From Euryodendron excelsum (lineage: Eukaryota > Streptophyta > Magnoliopsida > Ericales > Pentaphylacaceae), in NCBI GenBank assembly GCA_033060915.1, contig CM065385.1:17411001-17475000 (forward strand): a DNA stretch of 64,000 bases, in the 5' to 3' direction. The position numbers and the translations under genes are program-made. The notes beneath the pieces were generated by a model that made no database searches, was not told the origin of the DNA, and saw only the letters and a list, made by a program, of their open reading frames with translations. This document shows, piece by piece, positions 32,688 to 45,365 of the stretch; the stretch's first letter is position 1, and every line of letters starts with the position of its first letter.

Positions 32688-34138
32688 GAGGAGAGGTACC
32701 TGAAACCAACAAAGGAAAAGAGTTAGTATTTTATCTTGACAAGTCTTTATGCAATGCATGCTCTAGGGTGCCCCTCTTTAGGAGGAAAACGACACATGGT
32801 CTATTGGCTCACTTTTGGAGATAGGGAATCTGCCCCTGTATGCAGATACCTTACCATCAGACGGGAACCTTTCTTTCGTTCATGCATTTATTCACTCACT
32901 CATTCGCGGAAAATAAAGCAATACATTTAACTTCGAGTTTAATATACAAAAGAATTGAAATACACTTAACAGGGGGAGAAGGAACATGTTCCTTTGGGGG
33001 TTCCACCTATCTAATTTTACAAATGAAACCCTAAACTACTCTTGAGTCTTCGGATTCGCCTTCGTTGGATTTGATGTTGAGGAGGTCGTTGAGAGACCTT
33101 GTTGATCGATTGCCCCTTGTCTTCTTGCCAATCCTATATCCGTGAGCATGGAGGGATTGGGGCCCTTCTTATGGAATGAATTGAGGCACTTGCCATAAGT
33201 CCTTAGGGTTACATCGGAACCCTTAGGGTTTGGGTAGATCTAATGCAAGGGAGATTGACCTTGGTGTCACTCTCAATGGGTTGATCATATGCATGAGAAT
33301 GCAGTGACTTGAGTTACTTGGAACTCTTCTCTTGACATGGGATATTGAATATATGAACATAGATATGCAAAGAGTATAAGGAGAGAGAATGCAATAGCAA
33401 GGTAAATGTGCCTGCATGAGCAGTTAGACAGTCATTATAACAGTAATAATACATTCGTTCTAACAATAGGAAAAAGCAGGTATAAATGAAAGTAAGAGCA
33501 ATCGCCCTTTCCTCCATGGTTTTAGAAAACAATGCGCGTGTCTTAAATTCGACAGAGGTTCGGCTATGATGGTGTCGATATGAGCATGAGGTTGAGGGTT
33601 AACTAATGCGTCCTAAAAAGGCTCGGTCCCGGGATCTTCAAACCTAGGCTCACTCCTCGAGGTGGTGCCATGATCGGTTGGTGATCCAAGCGGGGGAACC
33701 ATTAAGAGGTCGTAGGTGAAGAAACTGACACAGCATCTTTCCCACAACCAATATATCGTTCCCCCTTTCCAACTAGAAAAGTCATATCAGGGTAAAATGC
33801 AAGTATGCAGAATGCAGGTGCACATGCAGTGTGTGTGTGATTTTTGAAAGCAGAGGAAAGAGCCCAACAACTCTCATCCATCCTATTCATCACATTTATG
33901 CATGGTAGTTAATAAAATTTAAACAAAAAACACACTTACAAAACAAAGATGCAAGAGTTAGTATGTCGATGACAAACTTAATATAAGATAATATGAATAA
34001 ATGAATGTTTCTTTTTCTGAAAACAATTTTGAAAATTTGGTTTTGAAAATTTAAAGTGAATAGGATTGAACAAGTTAATTGAAGACTCTACATAGGTGAA
34101 GGGTAAAGAGACAAGACTACGGCCTAACCCTCTAAGTT

Positions 34139-34156
34139 TCCCCAGTGGAGTCGCTA
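34139..34156 (-). other. Primer-binding site of element C, decayed tRNA-Arg type
   Basis: On the minus strand it reads TAGCGACTCCACTGGGGA, two changes (both G to A) from the B site TGGCGACTCCGCTGGGGA, and lies two bases after the LTR end. It shows that the LTR at 34159-38922 is the 5' LTR of a minus-strand element. Confidence 0.85.
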
Positions 34157-34158
34157 GC

Positions 34159-37100
34159 TGTCGCGCCTAAATTTTTCACACCTGATGAATACACCCACAA
34201 GCGGGAAAAACACTATACTCTCTAGTTAGAACTCTCCCTCCTAAAAGAATGAGTGTGACTAGGTTTGAATTGAAAATAGATTTCAATAAAGGGCTTTTGA
34301 AAAACATTTAGAGTCGCCACCTAATTTGATTAAGGTGAGTTAGATTACCTAAAAACTAAGCATAATCTGAAAACTACACTTAAGGTTTTTGAAAACGATT
34401 TTTGAAAATACTACCTCTAGAGAGAGTTTTTAAGAAAACAGGTTATTTGGCAACCTTGGAAAAATAACTAAGCCCTTTTTGAAAATAAACTCCAGTTTGG
34501 TCTTTGAAAACAGTGATTCTAGGTTCGGAAGTTGGTTACGTGCAGGGAAGACGAACTAAGCTATCACCCTACACCGCCCTTGCGGTACCTACATATCTAT
34601 TTACCCTAGATTCACCTATGAGAGTCTTCAACTAACAAATGTTCAATCCTATCCATTTTAGAAAAAGAATGTTTAAAAAGACATGATGCATGATAGGCAA
34701 GTGGAAGAAAAGAAAATTAGAAATAGATTTGGAAATATATTTGAAAATCAATTGATTTGATTTAAAAGAGATTTGAAAAGATAGAATTAAAATTGGAAAG
34801 GAAATAGAAGCTTGGAAGTTTGAAATAGATTATGGAATTGGAGATTTGAAAAAGGTTGTGGAAATAGAAATTTGAAAAATATTATGGAATTTGTGATTTG
34901 AAAAAGGTTGTGACCGCACCCATGAGGGTTGCCTACGTATCCTTTTTGAGGAATCAGGTCAGTCGTAGTTCGGACAAGAGTCCAATAGAAAATAGAAGGT
35001 TTGATTGGAAAAAGAATTGAATTGTAATTTGGATTTGATTTGAATTTAGAATATAAGATTAGAATTTGAAATGGAAGAATAGAGACCCTAGACCTAGGAA
35101 GGTAGGATTTACAAAAGACTCGAGATTAAGAAAGACTTCACTCAAATAGTGGACTTGGAAGATCGAAGAAAGATTGGATCTAGGAAGGGTTCGAATTAAG
35201 ACAGGTCCGATTTAGGAAAGTTTCAAAATAGGAAAGTTTCATTTTTGGAAAGCTCCGTTTTAGGAAAGTGTTGGATTAAGAAAGTTTTGAAATAGGAAAG
35301 ATTTCGTTTTAAGAAAGTTTTGAAATTGGAAAGTTTTGAATTTGGAATGTTTTGAAATAGGAAAATTTTGAAAGTTTTAGATTTGGCAAGCTTTGAAGTT
35401 TAGGGAAGTTTAGAATTTTAGAAAGATTTGAAGTTTAGGGAAGTTTAGAAATTCTTGAAATTAGGAAAAGTTTTGAGTTTAAGAAGGGTTTGAAAACTTA
35501 GATTTGAAAAGTTAAGATTTAAAAAGAGATGGAATTAAGAAAGGTTTGCAGCCTTAAAGTTTAAGGAAAGATTTAAAAGTTTAAGTTTAGGAAACTTAAG
35601 GTTTACCAAAGTATTAGATTAGGAAGGAGTTGAATTAGGAAAGATTTGGGTTTGGAAGGATTGAAATTCCTATTTCCTAAAGCAAGGGATTGGATTTTGT
35701 TTCTAAAAAGAGATGTTTTGATTTTGTTTCCAAAAACGGAGGATAGGATCTAGTTTCCTAAATGGGAGATTGGATTTGGTTTCCTAAAGGGGAGATTAGA
35801 TTTGGTATGGATTTGGAAAGGGAAGTTTTAGAAACCCTAGATTTGGAAGACTATAGTTTTGATGTAGAAAATAGGTTTTGAAAATATATATAATTAGTGA
35901 ATTCGAAGAAGGTGTTTTTGGAAAGAGTTCTTGAAAAGAGTTTTTCTAGGAAGAAGATCTAGGGAGCACTTTTAGAAAGTGAATTTCAAGGAGAGTGTTT
36001 TGGAAAGGAGTTTTAAAAGAAGTTTTGAGAAATAGATTTTTGGAGGGAGTTTTTGAAAACAATTTTAGAAAGGAATTTGAAGAAGGAGATTGGAAAGAGT
36101 TTTTGAAAAGTATGTTAAAAAAGAAGTTTTTAGAAGGAGAGATTTGAAAAGAGAGTTTTTAGAAAATATATAAAATATCTCACTTTCCTAAAGCGATTCT
36201 AACCATAAGAAGGTTAGAACCACTTTAAGATAGTAGTTTTGAAAACAACAAAGGTTTTGAAAATATGGACCATATTAGTCACTATAAATGTAACACTTTT
36301 CTAAAGCAACCCTAGCCATGGAAAGGCTAGAATCACCTTAGGATTGTGATTTTGGAAACAAGTTTTGAAAAAGAAGATTTTGATGTAAGTTTTTGAAAAC
36401 AAGTTTAACGCAAGCTTTGAAAACGAACTTTAGAAGAATGCAAGATCATGATACGCACAATGCAAGTTGGGGTAGTGAACGTACAAGGTTAAAGGCTTCA
36501 CCAAATAATCAAGAGGACTGAACCCACATGGTCTCCGGTTAGACTAAAAGAAAGCCCCCGACACGGTGACTCTCCAATAGCCTAATCCTACACATGGACC
36601 GGGAATTCCCTTATTTCAAGCATGCAAGAAGTGGGAGAAGAAGATGGGGGATTAAAATAGATGAAAACCCAAGTAGGTTCAGAGGGAGAAGAGAGGGGGA
36701 AGATGCGTAAATGTAAATAAGAAGCCTACCTTGTGTCTTCTTTATTTTGCTTAGTTTGGCGCGTTTTGCTTTTCTTGTCTTGCTTCGATCTTCACTTCAG
36801 TCTTCAAGAGTTTGTCTTCAATCTGCAAAACTTTGTAGTTGCAGCAATCCAAGCCTTCAATGGAGGGTTTGAGGCCAGTGTATAAGTATATGAGAGTGTA
36901 TGAGTGTATATGAGGCTAGGGTTTATGTATGGAGGCTAGGATTTGGGAAAACCTAAAGAGACTAGGGTTTAGAGAGTCTACGAGCCCTGTATATTGAAAA
37001 GTAGGGTTTTTAGACTGAGTTTTCAGACCTCTTTCACGCTGGAGGAGGCTCTCTATTTATAGACAAAGGAATGACCTGGCGCCTGTTGCAGTGGCGCCAA

Positions 37101-38922
37101 GCCAAAAATGCTTCTGGCGCCAAACCAAATATTGGCCTGGCGCCACTACTAGTGGTGCCAACCAGTTAGGAAAGTTTTAAGGTCGGCAAACAATGTATCT
37201 TGAGAATATTTGGGCGCTTGTACTAGTGATTATCATGCAATTTTTAGCCTGTGTTCACTAGGAGTGACTCCGAAAGGTCCGGGAAGCATTTAAGGGACTG
37301 AGAATGGCCTAGAAGGCCGGAAAAAGGCAGGAGCCCTTAGAATAAGGGTCCCGGAGGTAATGGATATGAAAAAGGATGACAAAATTTGTCGGAAGGGTTG
37401 ACCGAGCCATTAGGGGCAAAAAGGTCTATCGGGCCGGAAAGCTGCCGGGACGAACTCAGAATGTCCCAGAAGAAGACTCAAGATTTGAAAACATTATTTA
37501 GAATGTTCTAGGAGGTTACCGGTTTGATATCTAGAGCCGGTGTGGTCGGAAAAGGCGATTGGCCCACCAGGGGTAGAAAGGTCATTTTGCACCGAGTTTA
37601 CTGGAACTGACTCGGAATAATCCAAAAAGATAAAAGAAGGTCAAGACTACTATAAAAAGCATTCTCAAGAGGTTACCGGTTTGATATCTAGAGCCAGTAT
37701 GGCTAGAAAAAGGCGACTGACCCACTAGGGGCAAAACGGTCATTTTGCACCGAGTTTACCGGAACTGACTCAGAATGATCCGAAAAGATAAAGGAAGGTT
37801 GAGAATACTATAAGAAGCATTCTCAAGAGGTTACCGGTTTGATACCTAGAGCCAGTGTGGTTCCTAGGGCGTTTAGATGCCTAGGGGCAAAATTGTCATC
37901 TTGACCGGAATGTCTCGGAACTAGCCCAAAACTGAATAGAAGGCACCTAATCATGCCGGATTGCTTTTAAGACAATCTTGGAAGGGTGGACTTATCATTC
38001 TGAGGAGTCAGGTGTGTTCTCGAGAAACGTGCCGAAAAATGGTCGTAGGGGCAATTTGGTCATTTTTCACTAAAGTAGACTAGCAGGCACTAGTGTTGAC
38101 CTAGGTTTTGAGTGTTTTCGCCACTCTGACGGTGGTCTTGTGGTACAGGGGGTTGTTGGAAATTCCATATATCGACCTGCTTGCGAGTATTTTTGCTATT
38201 CTGACGGTTGCGATGTTTACGATTACTTTCGCTACTCTGACGGTTCGCAATCATTCCCTAGATTGTCTAATCTTGGGAAGCTGCTAAAGGGACTTGGCGC
38301 CTGAGAAGTCAACTTTTTTGGAAGGCATGTTGAAACGGACATTTCTGCATTGGCAGGCTAGCAGACGCCAAAGGTGGACCGTTCTACCATCTAGGGGACT
38401 TGGGGTCTCGTCCTGGTCGACAGGTTTAAAAAGACTTACTGTTATGAAGAAACTTTCTTCGAAAAATGTGCCATATTGGATAGACTTACCATCTCGAGGA
38501 ATCAACTTTCTTGAGAGGCGGATTGGAATTAGAATTGGAAAAGGAATTGGAAAGGGGTCTTACCGTCTTCGGAAAGACATGCCTGTTGGAATTAGAAAGG
38601 GGACTTACCGTCTTCGGAAAGATGAGCTTATTGGAATATGAAAAGGGGACTTACAGTCTTCGAAAAGACGTGCCTAATTTGGAATTGGAAAGGAGACTTA
38701 ACGTCTCCAAAAAGACGTGCCTGATTTGGAATTAGACCGAACAATGCCCCTAAGGGCATTTCAATCATTTTGCCTTTATTTGGGCCTGGTGGGCCCGCGA
38801 AGCAATAGATAGACGGGATTAGACTCAGAGAATTGATTTTGATTAGAATACGTCCATATTGACTTGAGTACAAGTCTAGACGGATTGTAGATTACCGAGC
38901 GGACAAAAATAGGGTGCTTACG
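34159..38922 (-). repeat. 5' LTR of element C (4764 bp)
   Basis: On the minus strand it starts CGTAAGCACCCTATTTTTG (38922; the usual TG has become CG) and ends GGCGCGACA (34159). Block order matches the B LTR: hairpin arrays 38100-38740, 157-bp-type units 37480-37900, GGCGCC/TATA block 37050-37165, AAACCCTA-type leader 36900-37010, minisatellite 35040-36170, terminal block 34300-34980. It is clearly more diverged than B. Right of it lies the interior of LTR D, so C inserted into D. The duplicated target cannot be tested because the other end of C is lost. Confidence 0.88.
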
Positions 38923-41683
38923 AGACCGTCCAAACCAGGCTTATTCTTTGAAAAGTAGAAATCCCTCAAGAATGGAAGACCGTCCCAGTCCAGCACGACC
39001 TTCGAGAAAGTTTATCCCTCAATGTGGTAAGACCCTTTCAAGCCTGTCCACCGAGAAAGTACCAATTCCTCAGACAGAAGTCCAGACCAAATTTAGACCG
39101 GTCAAAACCGACGCTTACTAGCCCGTCCAGGTGAAAAATGACTATTTTACCCCTAGCAGGCCCGACACATTTCTCGAGAAAGTACAAAGTCCTCAGAACT
39201 GTAAGACCACCTTTCAGAGTCGTCCTTAGACGGTCTGGCATGTCCAGCGCCATCTAGTTAACCCTGGTCCTTTCTCGGAGGTTCCCCAGTCAAAACGAGC
39301 ATTTTGCCCCTGGGCATCCAAATGCCCTAGGAAACCACATTGGCTCTAGGTATCAAACTGGCAACACCCCAGTCAACTCTAGTCAATGTGGTCAACCCCG
39401 ATCAATATTGGTCAACCCTAGAACTCTCGAGATAAGGTGACCGCCATCCGGTCACTCTCTTTAGCCATATCGGCTCTAAGAATCAAACCGGCAACCTCTA
39501 GGACACTTTTCAGAGTATTTCTTTTTATTTCCAGCTGAGCCCCGCCGTCTGGCACCTTCCCTTTTCAAACTAGAACCTCCTTGCTCCACTTTGAGTGAAG
39601 TATGACCTTTCTTTAGCCGTGCGCCACTAATAGTGGCGCATAACCCCCCAGAATCTGTTACGAATCGCCCAGCCCCGTATCCAACCTTTTTTCCGAGTCT
39701 CCGCCAAAGAAATAAGCAACGCGACAAGGTAATCCTCATTTTACTTTTCCGTACTCCCCCACTTTCTCTTCTCCATCCGAACCCACTTGGGTTCTTCTCT
39801 TTTGTAATCCCCTATCTCTAAACCCCCCTTTCTTGCATGCTTGAAAACAAGAGGATGTTAAGTCCATGTCGAGAGTGAACAAGAGGAGATTACCAATCGG
39901 GACTCTCTTCTTAGCCCTCACTTGCTTCACAACATGGCCTTAGGGCCCTCTTGCAATGTGGTGATACCTAAACCTTGTATGTTTCATGCTATTTTTATCA
40001 TCAAATTGCATTTGCTTTCATGTCATTCCTCTACCCTTCAAAACCATTTTCTAAAGTAGTTTTCTTAAAACTACAATTCCAGGTGGATCCTAACCCTTTA
40101 TGGTTAGGGTTTTCCTAAAAAAGTGTGACATTTTAAATGGCTCCCATTAGCTTATATTTGCTTCTTTTCAAAAATACGATCTCGGAATGATCCTAGTCGT
40201 TTCATGATTAGGGTTGTTTCGAGAAAAGTGTGACATTCAAAAAGACCCGAAAGGTCTATATTTTTAGCTTCGCGCCTTTATCGCTTTTTAAAGCCACAAG
40301 TCTAAAGCGATTCTAGCCTTCCAATGGCTAGAATGGCTTTAGGCAAAGTGTGATATTCATTTGGATGTCTAAAATCGAAGTTAGGGTTTCAGACCCTAAA
40401 AAATGTTTTTAAAAGACTTGATTTTTGGACCATTTTCAAAACTCATATTTGTTAAACCCTAGAAATCCATTCCTAGGAAAACCCCATCTTGCCAACTTGG
40501 AAACCTTCCATTTTTGAGCCAAATTCCTACCATTTTGAAACCCTCAAAATCCCTAATTTTCAAATCAATCGAAACTTCCCTTTTCCAAACTTTTCTTTTC
40601 AACCAAATCAAAACCTTCTATTTCAAATCCCTCAAATTGCTCCTTTATCAAACCTTTCAAATTTTAAAACCAAAATCAACTCCTTCCACTTTGGAAACAA
40701 TCCAAATTTGCCTTTTTAAAAATAAAATAAAATCTTCCTAAAAAGGAAATATTTCAAAAATAAATCTTTCTAAAAGGGAAACATTTCTAAAACCCAATAT
40801 TTCCAAATCAATTCAAATCTTTTCAAATCAAATCAAATCTTTTCGAATCTCAATTTTCCTGAAAAGGAAATATTTCAAAATCAAATTAAACCTTCCTGAA
40901 AAGGAAATATTTTCAAGTCAAATCTTCCTAAAAATGAAACATTTGAAAAGTCAAATCTTCTTGAAAAGGAAACACTTTCAAAACTCAAACTTTCCTGAAA
41001 AGGAAACTTTCTAAAATTGAAAACTTTCTAGAAATACGAATTCATTTCAAAGTTTCAACTCTTTTGAACTCTTCTCCAAACTACGATTGACTTAAATCTC
41101 TTTAAAGAGGTACTTAGGCAACCCTTCACGGGGTGTGGTCATAACCCTTTTCAAACTGACTTGTTCTTTCAAACTCTTATTCAAAGTCTGTTTTCAAAAA
41201 TTTTCTAAGTGGATAGCATTAAACATAGGTAACCGGTGAGTCATAATTAGGTGAGTAAAATGTGATTAGACATATAGGTACCGCAAGGGCGGAGTAGGGT
41301 GATAGCCTTAGGACATTATTCCTACAAGTAACCAACCCCTGAACTTAAGAATTTTTGTTTCAAAGACCAAAATCGAAGTCAATTTTCAAAAGGGCTTTCC
41401 AATGTTTTTAGGGTTGTCGAATAACCCTACCTTCTAAAACCCTCTCATGAGGACGTTTTCCCAAAATAAAACCTTTTTCAAAACCTAAGTTTAACCCTTT
41501 GGTTTTACTTGATGTAGATGACCTAGCACATCTTTAAATAAGTTAGGTGGCGACTCTAAAAATCTTTTCAAAGAGCCGTAAATCAATTCCATTTCAAATT
41601 CAAACCTCGTCGCATTCACCCTTCTAGGAGGACGAGTCTAACGAGAGAGCACTGTACCAAATTTCCACTCCAAGGGTGCGACA
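38923..41683 (+). repeat. LTR D: divergent large LTR, 5'-truncated
   Basis: It is plus strand, ending AAGGGTGCGACA at 41683. It resembles the family from just after the LTR start: GAGAAAGTTTATCCCTC words at 39010, a reduced GTGCGCCACTAATAGTGGCGCA inverted repeat near 39620, and a pyrimidine-rich leader near 39770. The terminal block follows (TACTTAGGCAACC near 41110, CATATAGGTACCG near 41272, TTAGGTGGCGACTC at 41544-41557). Its first ~250 bases were displaced by element C. No primer site follows, so it is a solo or 3' LTR, and it sits inside gag E. Confidence 0.8.
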
Positions 41684-42640
41684 CCCAATCTCTAGTCAAT
41701 TTAGACAGATAATCAAAGTAATTGTAAGCTTCAGTGGGGCTTTTATTAGGGCATGTGCTTGCACACATAGACTCTACAAACATCTTCAATTGAGGAGTCA
41801 ATGAAGAATAAAAAACACTTATGACTAACTAATCATCAAAACCGTGATGAGGGCAAGCATGTAACAATTCTTTAAACCTCTCCCAACATTGGAAGAATGT
41901 CCACCTACTCTTTGGAGCAAATTGTGAAACAGCGCAACGTATCGCTTCAGTCCGATTCTCAGGGAAAAATTTTTTCAAAAATTCCCCTTGCAATGTATTC
42001 TAAGAGTGAAAGGAAACAGTTTTAAAAGTAAGACTTCCCCTTGCAAGGAAATAGACATAGGCCACAATGAATTAAACCATATCTTGGCCTTATCTTTAAG
42101 AGTGAAAGGAAACAGTTTTAAAAGTAAGACTTCCCTAGGACACGAGTTATCTTAAAATATTGAGCATGCATCCTCAAAATCCTTAATGAAAATGTATGGC
42201 CTCTCCGAGTCTAAATCATAGAAAGTGGGTAAAGCTTATAACATTCACGGCTTAAGATTCATTGTAGCTCGGTGTGTGGGGAGTACTATGCATGATGTAG
42301 GTGTTTGCCTTATAAGATTCATGTAATCTCGCATAATTCGGATTGGAGCTCCTACGTCTCCTAAGTTACTCCCTCTCTTAATATTATCATTGTTGGCAAG
42401 GTCCTGTGGATTCATATCATTGTTGATGTTAGTAATTGGAATAGGTCCTAAATCAATGACTAAGTGAAAGTGTGGTAAATCAATCGGTGTAGATTGTGTG
42501 GGTGATGGGGTCAGGTAACCAAGCAAAAGATTTTGCAAAGGATCAATTCTAACAAGACTGTTGTGAATATCTCTAATGTAAGATGACATGCATATGCAAT
42601 GCACAAATAACAGACAATCCAACGTCTTAATCAACAAGAC
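41684..42640 (-). pseudogene. Ty3/gypsy-type gag pseudogene, element E
   Basis: On the minus strand, from about 42637, a 130-codon frame ends with a MRDYMN, SCIVLP, ATMNLKP series typical of the N-terminal Gag of Ty3/gypsy plant elements. Across stops it continues with LPTFYDLDSERPYIFIKDFE, a KDKAKIWF segment, LQGEFLKKFFPENRT, CWERFKELLHACPHHGF and FYSSLTPQLKMFVESMC. These are the core of the retrotransposon Gag domain (PF03732). A TAG at 41829-41831 sits where Trp is usual, and a ~38-bp segment is duplicated (42005 and 42100). LTR D interrupts it at 41683 in the middle of the domain. Confidence 0.85.
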
Positions 42641-43042
42641 AATTCACAAAGTTCCCTTCCACCGATTTTTCGCCCTTCCAAACCCTCCAATCTCTGCATC
42701 AATATCCACCGATTCACATAGACTTTCAAAGTTCTTTTCCTTGCCTCTAATCTCCTTATGCAAATCAAAACCACCTATAAGCACGTATCACAAAAATTCT
42801 AGTCACCTTTATATCCCCCTCCTTCCTAGAAAGAAAATAAATGAGTCAAATGCAACTATCCTAAAAATACATAGAAAAGAAAGGACAAATCTAAATCTAA
42901 CATGCACACAACTACCAGAGATACGCAAAGTTACCAATGGCCTTAGCTGATACTTTCCTTGCTCTTTCTGTGGTTTTGCGAAGTATTTATTTATTTTCTT
43001 GCAATTTCAAGATTGCTTGCTTACCACGTTGTGTCTTTCAAG

Positions 43043-43060
43043 TCTCCGGCAATAGTGCTA
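43043..43060 (-). other. Decayed tRNA-Asp-type primer site of element E
   Basis: On the minus strand it reads TAGCACTATTGCCGGAGA, against TGGCGCCGTTGCCGGAGA in element F (61964-61947). The latter is close to the widespread tRNA-Asp primer site of Ty3/gypsy elements. It lies about 400 bases upstream of the gag start, as expected. Confidence 0.65.
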
Positions 43061-44450
43061 AAAACTAATCACTCCAAAGTATTGCGAATGATGTCTGCCA
43101 ATGTGCGGCTGTGATGTAGTAATAACTCGGTGAAATTCGATATTGATGCACAGGGATTGAATTTAGTCAACCTAAGAGGTAAAACAATGATTCTTTTGCA
43201 AGAAAACTAATAAATCTACCAAAGTGAAGAGAAAGTAAACCAAAAATTGATGAGTTGAGAGATGAATATTAACGAAAATAGAAATAAAAACTATACTTTT
43301 GATTGATGAATTGAAAGTTTGGAGTCAATTGATCCAGATGTCAATGTCTTTAGTGTCTCATTAAGATTCCTTTTTATAAGTCAAACCATTGGCTTTGTCA
43401 TAAGCCTTTGATTCGAAAGATGAAATTTTAAACCCAAGCCCTTGATTCTCAAACTTGTTCAGGCAACTTGTTCTTGAGTTGTAATATCTTGCTTCAAGTT
43501 TTCATACCATTGATTCAGGCAACTATAATCTCAAACCTTAGTTTTTGTATTACAACTCAAGAACATAGTCAAAAACCTATTGTTTTCAATAGATCAAGAT
43601 TATAGAAAATCAATGACTGTCAAATTAACAAAAGATTTACATATTCAAAACCATGGAATCTTAATGATTCACCAAGGTTACATCAAACAACCATCACAAT
43701 TGAACCCAAGGTTGGGTTTAGTGAAATAGCACTATAAAGAACATGTTTGAATTCAAGATTGGTATTGTTGATAAATTCATAAAGATTGAAAGAAAACCTT
43801 TACAAGCCTTCAAAAACCTTCAAGATCTCCTTCAAAGTACTCCAAAAACAACCCCCACCCCCCCGTGTTCTAGGGATAATTACAAGTATTTATATGCTAA
43901 TCTAGAATCCAAAACCAAAAAGGAAACAATAAAGTTCAAAGTTGGGCTGGGTCATCGTCCGAACGTCCAAACCAATGTAATTTTCAACATCCGAACGATG
44001 AGATCTAAAATCTTGGGTAATCCTTGGTTGGTTGTCCGAACGACCAAAACAAGGTATAATTTGACGTCCAAACGACGATCATGCCAATGTTCGAATGGTG
44101 TTCGAATGAGCAGTGCAGTTCCAAAAATAGCTCTCTGAATCTCTGGCCATTGTCCGAATGGCGTGCGAATGATGGCTTCAGTTGTCAACTTTTGCAGGCT
44201 TCTCTCTCTGCTGCAACTAACGTCCGAACAACGTCCGAACAACTACAACAATGAACTATGCTTTTAGCATCATTTTCAACTCCATTCCTTTACCTGCAAA
44301 GTTTTAAACAATACGAGCATCAATTCTAACAATTCCTATGAAAACTACATAATTACTACATATTCTAATTATAACAAAACATAAATTGGAGGTTTAAACA
44401 ACATTTATGAGGTGAAATCAGTGATTGGTTGGTTTTGATCTATCTTCATT
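43061..44450 (-). repeat. LTR of element E (about 1.4 kb, right border uncertain)
   Basis: The left border follows from the primer site. The sequence TAATCACTCC...GTGATGTAGTAATAACTC is shared with the F LTR (61970-62025). The right third (43940-44240) is rich in GTCCGAACGAC-like words, paralleled by TTCAAACGG/TTCGAACAC words in the F LTR (62870-63060). The start of the LTR near 44450 is not sharply defined because a LINE remnant abuts it. Confidence 0.6.
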
Positions 44451-44484
44451 AGTCCAGCTTTTGATGTGCACTCTAAGGCTCTAA

Positions 44485-45180
44485 TTGCCTAATTACGTTG
44501 GTCCATTTGGCTTGCCTGGAATGATTTTTTGCTTCAATGGAGTTTCGGTTGATCCTATGATAGTCATTCTTAGAGCTAGATTGGCATCTAGTGACTTTCG
44601 TCAGGCTGCCTATTATCCTCCAGAGAGGATAGAAGGGGACAATATCAAAACTCCACGTAAATGGTCACCTCCTCCTGATCCCTCTGTTAAAATAAATCGT
44701 GATGGGGCTCTCTGCAAGTCAAACAACTTGGGTGCTTTTGCTATGGTAGGTAGAGACTCCGAAGGAAAGGTTCTTGATGTCCACTTCGGTCGTATTCGAG
44801 TTTCATCAGCTCTGGTAGCAGAGGCATGGGCTACTTGAATTGCTTGTGTTATGACTAAGAGATATAGTTGGCAGTCAGTTTGCATTGAGTCAGACTCAGC
44901 TTCTTTGATTAAAATGTTAACTTCTAATAATTAAGGCTTAGACTAGATGGGAAATTCAATCAATTATTGATGATATCCGGACCAGGGTGGGGCAAGGCAT
45001 TTGGTCATTTGATTGGTGTCAACACCAATTTAATGGCTATGCTCATTGGCTAGCCTCCCAAGCTATGGCAGGTTCCTTAGTCTCCCTTTGTTTTTCCTGT
45101 CGGAAGAAAATTGTAACCCTGTTCGATTGTAACTCTTGTAGCTCGTATGCTCATGTTATCTGGAAAAATAAAATAAAAAA
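44485..45180 (+). pseudogene. RNase H domain remnant of a plant LINE
   Basis: The reading resembles the C-terminal RNase H-like region of L1-type plant LINEs: a W(S)PPPDPSVKIN-DGA segment, GAFAMVGRDSEGKV, SALVAEAWAT, then after a TGA (44836-44838, where Trp is expected) IACVMTKRYSWQSVCIESDS. The Asp-Glu-Asp catalytic residues are recognisable in INRDGA, AEAWA and ESDS. A frameshift separates the last part (WSFDWCQHQFNGYAHWLASQA, 45000-45060). An A-rich tail follows near 45163-45180. The reverse transcriptase is absent, as in a 5'-truncated insertion. Confidence 0.8.
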
Positions 45181-45365
45181 GCTTTCATCTCCTTGATGTC
45201 TTTCTCCAACGATGTAAACGTACAAAGTTTTTGGGCTTGACAGGCCACTCTTGTAGCTTGTATGCTCCTGTAATCTGAAAAAACAAAAAAAAAAAAAAAA
45301 CTTTCATCTTCTTGATGGCTTTCTCCAACGATGTAAACGTACAAAGTTTTTGGGCTTGGCAGGCC
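45130..45365 (+). repeat. ~117-bp tandem duplication of the LINE tail and flank
   Basis: Two units begin ACTCTTGTAGCTCGTATGCTC (45131) and ACTCTTGTAGCTTGTATGCTC (45247). Each has an A-rich run, then CTTTCATCT(C/T)CTTGATG and a shared ACGTACAAAGTTTTTGGGC segment. The second unit has a longer, purer A run (about 16). Confidence 0.8.

Larger units (their letters stand above)
31901..34158 (-). mobile_element. Element C: 5' internal region (leader and Gag C-terminus)
   Basis: Read leftward from the primer site at 34156, the sequence matches the leader of element B (19160-20530) for about 1.4 kb. It then continues into a Gag C-terminal fragment broken by element B at 31900. The Gag capsid core expected between leader and zinc knuckle is absent, so C has a large internal deletion. 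A 42-base G run lies in the leader (32644-32685). Confidence 0.8.

Noticed and set aside
43743..44138. 131-codon plus-strand open frame as a gene
   Set aside because: It lies in the LTR of element E, overlaps the GTCCGAACGAC-rich tract and shows no protein family features.
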